Of a DNA stretch of 6,660 bases, positions 1-4,604 are shown piece by piece. The DNA lies in the NCBI GenBank assembly GCA_023435985.1, contig JAEZKY010000112.1:1-6660 (forward strand). Reading direction: 5' to 3'. Positions within the stretch are counted from its first letter, which is position 1. Each line of letters begins with the position of its first letter. Source of the stretch: Bacillota bacterium. GTDB lineage: Bacteria > Bacillota > Clostridia > Clostridiales > Clostridiaceae. The notes under the pieces are model-generated. The model saw only the letters and a program-made list of their open reading frames with translations. It was not told the origin of the DNA and did no database searches. Both the position numbers and the translations under genes were made by a program.

Positions 1-450
1 TCTTTGTACCTCCTCAGATGTCATATGATGTATGCCAATAAATAAAGTACCATCCTTATTAATAAGTCGATGTAATTCTTTTAGAAACTTATTTTTTTCT
101 TGAACCATATGAAACATGTCTATAGCAATTATTATATTTGCAACATTATCTTTTATTTCATTAATATTTTTTGCGAGGACTGTTTCTACATTTATAAGTT
201 GATATTTGTTAATTTTCTTTTTTACAGATTCTATTGCTAATTCATAAATGTCAACAGCGTAGACTTTGCCACTTTCACCTATAATTTCCGATATTTTTTT
301 AGTGTACCCACCTGAACCGCAACCATAGTCAATTACGATATCTCCATTTTTAATATTAAATTTATTGCACTCTTCGTTGATTGGAGCAATTCTATCTCGC
401 TCTTCTAGCATAGAAATCATATGTTGGACTGTGAAATTATTATGATGCAT
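1..450 (-). CDS. class I SAM-dependent methyltransferase, 3' end cut by window edge
   Basis: The frame is open from an ATG at 450-448 to the window edge, giving 150 N-terminal residues; the C-terminus lies outside. The start is set by a strong AAGGAGGA site about 7 bases upstream. Visible Rossmann-fold methyltransferase motifs are motif I, VIDYGCGSGG (residues 39-48, the SAM-binding glycine loop); the acidic end of strand beta2 in YAVDIYE (D67), which normally contacts the ribose; the motif-IV-like strand NIIIAIDMFHMV (105-116); and LHRLINKDGTLFIGIHH (126-142), typical of UbiE-like small-molecule methyltransferases. The family transfers a methyl group from SAM to small molecules in the cytoplasm. 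The substrate cannot be read from the visible part. It points the same way as the transporter remnant at 548-670, but about 100 bases separate them and no shared operon can be shown. Family call is firm; function is unknown. Confidence 0.88.
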   Translation of the reverse strand, partial: MHHNNFTVQHMISMLEERDRIAPINEECNKFNIKNGDIVIDYGCGSGGYTKKISEIIGESGKVYAVDIYELAIESVKKKINKYQLINVETVLAKNINEIKDNVANIIIAIDMFHMVQEKNKFLKELHRLINKDGTLFIGIHHMTSEEVQR

Positions 451-547
451 AAAGTTAATCCTCCTTATTTAATTAAAATTTTTATATTATAAATATTTGA
501 CAACATAAATTTAGTTTATAGGCAATAGGCTTAAAATTAGTTCTTAT

Positions 548-670
548 TTAAACTTTTGAGCTTTCTGCCTCTGTCTTAGTATTTTTTATAGTAAGACTAA
601 AAATAATCCCCACAATTGCTATAGCTGCACAAAGCAAAAATGCTTCATTAGGATTTAATTTTTTCGAGTT
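548..670 (-). pseudogene. C-terminal remnant of a membrane transporter (MFS/EmrB-QacA-like)
   Basis: An open frame of 40 codons follows an in-frame stop (673-671) and ends at TAA (550-548). It has no start codon or ribosome-binding site. It encodes NPNEAF, a hydrophobic helix LLCAAIAIVGIIFSLTIK (about residues 12-29) and a charged, Ser-rich tail ending in SSKV. One last transmembrane helix, then a Lys/Glu-rich cytoplasmic tail, is how many 14-helix drug exporters of the DHA2 (EmrB/QacA) type end. I infer that this is the 3' scrap of such a gene and that the other ~400 codons were deleted. A copy of the Rrf2 operator lies 33 bases upstream (703-729), where the lost gene's promoter would have been. 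The exact transporter family is uncertain because one helix carries little information; chance coding is possible but less likely. Confidence 0.5.
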
Positions 671-702
671 TTAGATAGTGATTATTTTATTTTTTATAAA
701 TA

Positions 703-729
703 TATTAAAGATGTTTTATATCTGTAATA
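703..729. promoter_or_regulatory. second copy of the Rrf2-type operator dyad
   Basis: Arms TATTAAAGA (703-711) and TCTGTAATA (721-729) form a 9-9-9 dyad with one mismatch. The 28-base block 702-729 matches 1198-1225 at 25 positions, and the second block is the autoregulatory site of the Rrf2 gene. It lies downstream of the Rrf2 gene and upstream (minus strand) of the transporter remnant, so it probably controlled that lost gene. A TATTAC on the minus strand occupies the place of the -10 box seen in the other copy, but no good -35 is visible. Confidence 0.65.
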
Positions 730-738
730 GAAGTGATA

Positions 739-773
739 AGTCCTATTATTACTTAATTAAAGTAATAATGACT
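739..773. other. AT-rich hairpin overlapping the Rrf2 stop codon
   Basis: ATTATTACTT (745-754) and AAGTAATAAT (760-769) form a perfect 10-bp stem with a 5-base loop. Flanking AGTC (739-742) and GACT (770-773) can extend it across a 2-base bulge. It lies directly behind the Rrf2 reading frame and may protect or end that transcript. It lacks GC pairs and a following T-run, so it is not a standard intrinsic terminator. Confidence 0.4.
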
Positions 774-1179
774 AGTCTTTATTAACTTCAAAATTTTCTT
801 CATCAGCGATTTCATATATTTTTTTATCTTGCAGATAACTTTCCATTAGGTTCTCAGCTTCAGTCATTACCTTATGAATCGCACATTTGCTTTCTCCAAA
901 TTCACATCTAAATAAAGCACAATTTCCTTCAACTGCATTTATGACATCCATAAAAGAAATTTCTTCTGCCTTTTTGCTAAAAAAATATCCGCCATTCGCT
1001 CCTGAAGTCGAATCAATTAGCCCAGCCTTTACTAATTGTGTTAATATTTTAGAAAGATATGTGACAGATACATTAAAGTGTTTTGCCAGCGTAATTACAC
1101 TGACTTTTTCACCTTTAGAATGTTCAATCATATATACAATAGTATGTAGAGCATAATTTGTTGCTTTTGTATATTTCAA
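772..1179 (-). CDS. Rrf2-family transcriptional regulator with three cysteines
   Basis: 135 residues, the normal length for Rrf2 proteins. The N-terminal winged helix-turn-helix runs from about residue 2 to 70 (KYTKATNYALHTIVYM, then LAKHFNVSVTYLSKILTQLVKAGLI), with the family's glycine-rich wing SGANGGYFFSKK (59-70). Cysteines C87, C92 and C99 (spacing C-x4-C-x6-C) match the place where IscR, NsrR and RsrR-like members bind an Fe-S cluster. A redox, iron or nitric oxide signal is therefore plausible, but the ligand is inferred. The start is TTG (1179-1177), preceded by GGTGGTGA at a normal distance. The promoter carries a perfect dyad that overlaps its -10 box, which points to autorepression. 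The same dyad recurs at 703-729 next to a transporter remnant, its likely former target. The gene looks intact. Confidence 0.92.
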   Translation of the reverse strand: MKYTKATNYALHTIVYMIEHSKGEKVSVITLAKHFNVSVTYLSKILTQLVKAGLIDSTSGANGGYFFSKKAEEISFMDVINAVEGNCALFRCEFGESKCAIHKVMTEAENLMESYLQDKKIYEIADEENFEVNKD

Positions 1180-1198
1180 ATAATCACCACCAAAAAGA

Positions 1199-1225
1199 TA
1201 TTAAAGAGTTTTTATATCTTTAATA
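1199..1225. promoter_or_regulatory. operator dyad at the Rrf2 promoter
   Basis: TATTAAAGA (1199-1207) and TCTTTAATA (1217-1225) are perfect 9-bp inverted arms around a 9-bp spacer. The 27-bp size fits Rrf2 dimers. The site overlaps the -10 box and the transcription start region of the Rrf2 gene, so binding would block polymerase. A diverged copy lies at 703-729. Confidence 0.75.
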
Positions 1226-1251
1226 ATATTATTAACTATGAATCTTGTCAA
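1223..1251 (-). promoter_or_regulatory. sigma-A-type promoter of the Rrf2 gene
   Basis: On the minus strand, TTGACA (1251-1246), a 17-base spacer and TATTAT (1228-1223) give a near-consensus vegetative promoter. It points at the TTG start at 1179, with a leader of roughly 35-40 bases that contains the operator and the GGTGGTGA ribosome-binding site. Confidence 0.8.
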
Positions 1252-1350
1252 TATTTAAATTCATTTATATATAATAGTTTACTTTTAATGGTTAGGAGAT
1301 AAGAAAGTGTTTGCTATTTAATAATATTCTATTAGTTATAAGCTGTTAAA

Positions 1351-1387
1351 CATAAGCATTGACAGTAAAAATGCTGTATGATACCAT
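1351..1387 (+). promoter_or_regulatory. orphan promoter with a dyad over the -35 box
   Basis: TTGACA (1359-1364) is followed after 17 bases by TACCAT (1382-1387), a fair -10 box. The -35 sits inside an imperfect inverted repeat, CATAAGCATT (1351-1360) and AATGCTGTATG (1370-1380), whose arms pair fully apart from one extra base. This looks like a regulated promoter. An AAGGAGAC site and an ATG follow about 40 bases on, but only seven codons are left. Confidence 0.5.
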
Positions 1388-1425
1388 CTAAAGTGATTAT
1401 TTTATAAAAAAGGAGACTTGAAGAG

Positions 1426-1449
1426 ATGATTTTAGTTGTTCTTAACTAA
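1426..1449 (+). pseudogene. orphan translation start, seven codons (MILVVLN)
   Basis: A good ribosome-binding site (AAGGAGAC, 1410-1417) stands 8 bases ahead of ATG. The frame reads Met-Ile-Leu-Val-Val-Leu-Asn and stops at TAA (1447-1449). With the promoter upstream, this looks like the 5' end of a gene whose body was deleted or exchanged. A functional leader peptide is the alternative, but there is no run of one amino acid and no paired attenuator close by; the terminator at 1664 is more than 200 bases away. The identity of the lost gene cannot be told. Confidence 0.4.
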
Positions 1450-1663
1450 ACTATTAAAATTAAATAGTTTTAGATGCTTTAAAGTTCTAGATGGAACTTA
1501 ATTAAGTGTGCATTTTAAGAGCAATATCTTCTAGTAAACTCTTTTATAAAAAATAAAGTGACTTTAGATACACATATATTATATATACTTATTTTTGTTA
1601 AGCTAAAATATATGTTCATTATTAAGTTTAATTTAAATATGATAAAAGATTTTTAAATAAATT

Positions 1664-1709
1664 AACTCCCCCTAGATGATATTGTTTGTCTATGGGGAGT
1701 TTTAATTTT
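1664..1709 (+). terminator. intrinsic terminator or attenuator ahead of the MBL gene
   Basis: AACTCCCC (1664-1671) pairs with GGGGAGTT (1694-1701). After a C-T mismatch the stem continues with TAGA (1673-1676) and TCTA (1689-1692), closing a 12-base loop. TTTTAATTTT follows (1700-1709). It has the form of a rho-independent terminator, yet its T-run ends only 25 bases before the MBL start codon. It either ended a now-deleted upstream gene or acts as a leader attenuator for the MBL gene. Confidence 0.75.
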
Positions 1710-1734
1710 GTATTAAGAAAGGTGGAAATTTTTA

Positions 1735-2451
1735 ATGGGTTTAAGAAAAGTCACAGAAAGGGTTTATTATCTTATTAATGACAGAGAAACTGACAGACCG
1801 GTGCTTGGATATATTAAAGGAGATAAATATGCTTTAATGGTGGATGCAGGAAATTCAAAAAACCATCTTGAGAAATTTAATGAGTCTATAGAAAAATTGA
1901 ATTTAAAATTACCTGATTATGTTGCAATTACTCATTGGCATTGGGATCATACATATGGGATGCATTCAGTTACAGGAAAAACAATAGCATGTGAAATAAC
2001 TAATCAACAGTTAAAGGTTATGTCTAAGTGGCAGTGGACAGATGAAGCTATGAAAAAGCGTCTTTCAACTGGAGAAGATATTGAATTTGCAGATACTAAT
2101 ATTCGTAAAGAATATGAAAATCTTCAAGATATAAATGTTGTACCTGCTGATATAGTATTTAAAAATAATTTAGGACTAGACTTAGGAGGATTAAAAGCCA
2201 TTTTAAAAAATGTGGTTTCACCTCATTCTAAGGACTCAGTAATAGTTTATGTACCTGAGGAAAAAGTAGTATTTATAGGAGATGCTTATGGGATGGATTA
2301 TTATAATAATTGTGAGTATAACGCAGTTAAATTAAAGAGTCTTATAAATATGTTAGAGGGCTTAGAGTTTGATGTTTGTTTTCCAGGACATTCATCACCT
2401 ATAAATAAAACTGAAATTATTGAGTATTTAAAATCACAACACAAGAAATAA
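1735..2451 (+). CDS. MBL-fold metallo-hydrolase
   Basis: 238 residues, soluble, with no signal peptide. The metallo-beta-lactamase zinc signature is complete: THWHWDH (H67, H69, D71, H72), a third-ligand histidine in SPHSKD (H164), the bridging aspartate in FIGDAYG (D183) and the last histidine in FPGHSSP (H219). This set builds a two-metal site that usually hydrolyses esters, thioesters or lactams. The missing leader argues against an exported beta-lactamase, and the substrate cannot be inferred. The ATG is preceded by AAAGGTGG at good spacing. The gene stands alone: a terminator-like hairpin precedes it and an unrelated ATPase fragment follows 7 bases after its stop, in another frame. No terminator is visible behind it. 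It appears intact. Confidence 0.9.
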   Translation: MGLRKVTERVYYLINDRETDRPVLGYIKGDKYALMVDAGNSKNHLEKFNESIEKLNLKLPDYVAITHWHWDHTYGMHSVTGKTIACEITNQQLKVMSKWQWTDEAMKKRLSTGEDIEFADTNIRKEYENLQDINVVPADIVFKNNLGLDLGGLKAILKNVVSPHSKDSVIVYVPEEKVVFIGDAYGMDYYNNCEYNAVKLKSLINMLEGLEFDVCFPGHSSPINKTEIIEYLKSQHKK

Positions 2452-2458
2452 ATTTTAA

Positions 2459-2725
2459 TTAAATATTTTAGATGAACCAGAAGCAGCATTATCACCATTA
2501 AAGCAAATGGCTATGCTTAGTATAATTAATGAACTTGTAAAGAAAAAATCCCAGTTTATTATTGCAACTCATTCACCTATATTAATAGCATATCCAGATG
2601 CAGATATATTTGTGATAGATGATGATGGAATTAGAAAAACTCCTTATAAAAAGACAGATAATTATATGATAACAAGAAGATTTTTAGAGAATCCTGAAAA
2701 AATGATAGACTATTTATTTGAATAG
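2459..2725 (+). pseudogene. C-terminal fragment of an AAA/ABC-type ATPase (COG3910-like)
   Basis: The frame opens right after an in-frame stop (2456-2458) and reads into a Walker B and D-loop, LNILDEPEAALSPLKQ, where the DE pair carries the catalytic glutamate. The H-loop strand FIIATHSPILIAYPDAD follows, then DDDGIRKTPYKKTDNYMITRRFLENPEKMIDYLFE to the stop. This order, with an ending like TRRFLENPE...YLFE, fits small predicted ATPases of the COG3910 type, which are usually about 240 residues long. The Walker A, Q-loop and signature regions are missing, so about the first 150 residues are gone. An internal ATG at 2507 could start a 72-residue product, but that lacks even Walker B and has no clear ribosome-binding site. 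I infer a 5' deletion that joined it to the end of the MBL gene. Confidence 0.85.
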
Positions 2726-2735
2726 ATTATTAAAG

Positions 2736-3515
2736 TTATTGTACAGTTGATTTTAAAGAGCTTATTATTTCTCTTACAGATTCATCATACTTTAAAAAGC
2801 TATGACCTTTTAAATTTAAGGAAACATGCGTAATATTATTGTTGTTTTTGCTATTTTCAACTAGAGTATTGAACATATTTTTGCTTGGCCAGTATGAATC
2901 ATTTTCAGATGAAATAAGCAGTATCTTGCCCGTATAAGAATCTATATTTATTACGGCATCTGGATTAAAATTCTTTTCTATGGAAGTTTCATAACATCTG
3001 CAAAAATTATTATTTTTTGCATTATTCATAGCCTCCTCATCAATATTGAATTTGATATAGGGCAATTCCTTATTATTAAAGGACCATGAAGCTTTTGGCT
3101 GTACTTTTAAGATACTGAAAAGATCTTCTGGCAAGCCTTGAAAAACATATGAACTAGGAACACAGGCGATAGTGATCGCTGATTTCATATAATTTGTTAA
3201 CACTAAAGCAGCTTCTCCTCCTTTAGATTGACCTATAATAATTACTTCATTGTCAGGGATATTGTATTTTTCTTTAATAAAGTTTATGGAATTCGTAAAA
3301 TACTCAATTGGAACCATTTCTAAAGACTTTGTAAGTTCTCCTACTCCATAGTATGCTAAGAGTAAAATATTGAAATTCTGTTTTAAGTAATTGGATAAAT
3401 CATTACTTATATTAGATGGAAGACCAGGTACGCTTCCACCCATAATAACTGCTAATGGTTTTCCTTTATTTTCGTAAAAATCTGCATAAATTTCTTTTGA
3501 CCTGTATTGCTCCAT
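2736..3515 (-). CDS. alpha/beta hydrolase with BAAT-type acyl-CoA thioester hydrolase domain
   Basis: 259 residues without signal peptide. The nucleophile elbow IIIGQSKGGEAAL places Ser97 in G-x-S-x-G. D206 in SENDSYWPS and H238 in LKGHSF complete a Ser-Asp-His triad, and MGGSVPG (25-31) looks like the oxyanion loop. GQSKGGEAAL, VPSSYVFQGLP (119-129) and NDSYWPS resemble the C-terminal domain of bile-acid-CoA:amino acid N-acyltransferase/acyl-CoA thioesterases (BAAT_C). The N-terminal immunoglobulin-like domain of the eukaryotic enzymes is absent, as is usual in bacteria. It probably cleaves or transfers acyl groups from a thioester or ester; the substrate is unknown. The ATG follows a strong AAGGAGGT by 7 bases. 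It starts 22 bases after the TetR stop, so the two are probably cotranscribed. Its stop lies 10 bases from the converging ATPase fragment. Confidence 0.88.
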   Translation of the reverse strand: MEQYRSKEIYADFYENKGKPLAVIMGGSVPGLPSNISNDLSNYLKQNFNILLLAYYGVGELTKSLEMVPIEYFTNSINFIKEKYNIPDNEVIIIGQSKGGEAALVLTNYMKSAITIACVPSSYVFQGLPEDLFSILKVQPKASWSFNNKELPYIKFNIDEEAMNNAKNNNFCRCYETSIEKNFNPDAVINIDSYTGKILLISSENDSYWPSKNMFNTLVENSKNNNNITHVSLNLKGHSFLKYDESVREIISSLKSTVQ

Positions 3516-3537
3516 TTTAAATACCTCCTTGAATTAT

Positions 3538-4218
3538 TTAGTTAAGAAGTTCTTTGTAATCTGATTCGAAAACGTTATCTATATATTTATTAATATTTTC
3601 AGCTGTGTAATCTATGTTTAGAGCCTTGAGATGATAAGTGCATAAGGTGAAAATTATATCTTTTATGCTACAATCAAGTCTTTCGTCAAGCCAATTGGTT
3701 ATTACACCAAATATGCTATGTGTAAGAAGAACTGAAGTTATCTCTATATTATCTATACCGCACAAGTGTTTTGTGTTTAAATGCTCTAACAGCATTTTTA
3801 AATATACAGTTGTTCTGTCTAGGATTTCTGTACGTTTATTTTCAAATAATTCATTAATGCCCATGGATTTTACAAACAATATTTTGGCAAACTCTTTATT
3901 TTTTGCGTATATACAGATTGCACTTGTCATTGAGCTTGTAAATTGTTCGATTACATTATCTTTTAAAAGATTTGAACTTTCTGAGGCAGCATTCATACTC
4001 ATATTTGAAATTTCATCAAAGATTTGTAGTAATATTTCTTCTTTGTTATTAAAGTAAGAATAAAACGAACCTACAGAAATAGAAGCTTCATTAGTGATAT
4101 CCTTTATAGAAGTTTCTATATAGCCCTTTTTGGAAAAAACATCAGCAGCAGCTTTTAAAATTACTTTTCGTTTTAATTCTTTTTTATCTTCTATTTTTCT
4201 TGAAAGAATATTATCCAT
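3538..4218 (-). CDS. TetR/AcrR-family transcriptional regulator
   Basis: 226 residues. The N-terminal TetR DNA-binding domain is complete: ILKAAADVFSKKGYIETSIK (about 20-39), then the helix-turn-helix DITNEASISVGSFYSYFNNKEEIL (40-63), with the typical G-S-F-Y-x-Y-F-x-x-K-E pattern. The rest is a variable helical domain, the usual ligand pocket and dimer interface. It heads a minus-strand pair with the BAAT-type hydrolase and faces a divergent promoter in front of a truncated ABC exporter gene. TetR genes placed like this commonly repress the divergent exporter. The 13-bp dyad at 4388-4400 is a likely operator. The ATG start has only a poor ribosome-binding site (AAGTAGTGA), so expression may be low. 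The exporter it presumably served is lost, so the regulator may be orphaned, though it could still control its own operon. Confidence 0.92.
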   Translation of the reverse strand: MDNILSRKIEDKKELKRKVILKAAADVFSKKGYIETSIKDITNEASISVGSFYSYFNNKEEILLQIFDEISNMSMNAASESSNLLKDNVIEQFTSSMTSAICIYAKNKEFAKILFVKSMGINELFENKRTEILDRTTVYLKMLLEHLNTKHLCGIDNIEITSVLLTHSIFGVITNWLDERLDCSIKDIIFTLCTYHLKALNIDYTAENINKYIDNVFESDYKELLN

Positions 4219-4311
4219 AAAAATTCACTACTTAAAAATATAGGTTGTCAATAGAAAAACCAAGGGGTAGTTCTATTCTTTCAATTTCATTATTAACTGT
4301 TATTCTCGGTA

Positions 4312-4339
4312 ATAATATTAAAGAAAATGATGAATACAA
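4312..4339 (-). promoter_or_regulatory. candidate promoter of the TetR-hydrolase operon
   Basis: On the minus strand, TTGTAT (4339-4334), 16 bases and TATTAT (4317-4312) point at the TetR gene and would give a leader of roughly 85-90 bases. A closer TTGACA (4251-4246) exists on the same strand but has no usable -10 before the start codon. This is a best guess. Confidence 0.35.
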
Positions 4340-4375
4340 CGATAGATTCATTTCGTAGAAGAATAAGCATTAGTA

Positions 4376-4408
4376 TTGACAAAGTACCTAACACTGTTAG
4401 CATATAAT
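4376..4408 (+). promoter_or_regulatory. promoter with TetR-type operator dyad
   Basis: TTGACA (4376-4381) and TATAAT (4403-4408) frame a perfect 13-bp dyad, CTAACA-C-TGTTAG (4388-4400). The distance between the boxes is 21 bases, long for sigma-A promoters; TAGCAT (4398-4403) at 16 bases is an alternative -10. Whichever -10 is used, the dyad lies between or over the boxes, as expected for a repressor site. It is probably the target of the divergent TetR. The promoter reads into the ABC remnant and possibly on into the DUF2334 gene. Confidence 0.6.
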
Positions 4409-4433
4409 AATGTTGATAGAAGGAGAAAAAAAC

Positions 4434-4553
4434 ATGTTTAAATTGTTAAAGCTCCTGAGACGAGGAGAGATTGCTCAGATATTTATAAGTCTGATATTTA
4501 TCGCACGGGTTTGGTTGGATTTGAAACTTCCAGATTATACTTATATATGGTGA
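4434..4553 (+). pseudogene. 5' remnant of an ABC exporter (multidrug type), 39 codons
   Basis: AGAAGGAGAA stands ahead of the ATG. The frame encodes MFKLLKLLRRGEIAQ, then a hydrophobic stretch IFISLIFIARVWLDLKLPDY, then YTYIW out to TGA (4551-4553). A short basic start, one membrane helix and the V-W-L-D-L-K-L-P-D-Y sequence are what I know from the N-termini of heterodimeric multidrug ABC exporters of clostridia (MdlB/YfiB type). In those the sequence usually continues M-S-x-I, so the match appears to break just after PDY, near position 4540. The rest of the first membrane domain and the whole ATPase domain (over 500 residues) are missing. A real 39-residue membrane peptide is possible, but a deletion that spared the promoter and gene start is more likely. 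Confidence 0.7.
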
Positions 4554-4604
4554 ACATTATAAATTTATGAACATACTTTAGATGTATAGAGTAATATTAA
4601 GTAA

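Larger units (their letters stand above)
1252..1663. other. gene-free stretch with remnant transcription signals
   Basis: I see no convincing gene in either strand. The stretch holds the orphan promoter/dyad (1351-1387), the seven-codon leader (1426-1449) and several short inverted repeats: TTAGTT/AACTAA (1432-1449), AACTATT/AATAGTT (about 1449-1468) and AAGTTC/GAACTT (about 1484-1501). The run 1560-1660 is almost pure A/T and probably supplies the promoter of the MBL gene (a weak TTGTTA at 1595-1600 is one candidate). It lacks T-box or other riboswitch signatures that I can recognise. The most economical reading is a deleted gene between 1449 and about 1660. Confidence 0.5.

Noticed and set aside
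887..1156. Plus-strand open frame opposite the Rrf2 gene
   Set aside because: It is antisense to a clear family member, has no ribosome-binding site and shows no domain.
677..1405. Exact 14-base repeat AGTGATTATTTTAT at 677-690 and 1392-1405
   Set aside because: In AT-rich DNA of this length, one chance match of 14 bases between two places is expected about as often as not, and the flanks do not match.
1501..1557. Short plus-strand frame VCILRAISSSKLFYKK as a possible 3' remnant
   Set aside because: Only 16 codons, bounded by stops, with nothing recognisable; too little to call.
1252..1735. Riboswitch or T-box leader upstream of the MBL gene
   Set aside because: No conserved riboswitch core or T-box sequence can be seen; only the terminator hairpin is supported.
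3638..4057. Plus-strand 139-codon open frame opposite the TetR gene
   Set aside because: It mirrors the coding strand of a well-supported TetR gene and its product is low-complexity and hydrophobic with no motif.
4316..4324. TATTAAAGA, identical to one arm of the Rrf2 dyad, in the TetR/ABC intergenic region
   Set aside because: The second arm is absent at the required distance, so it is a half-site that AT-rich sequence gives by chance.
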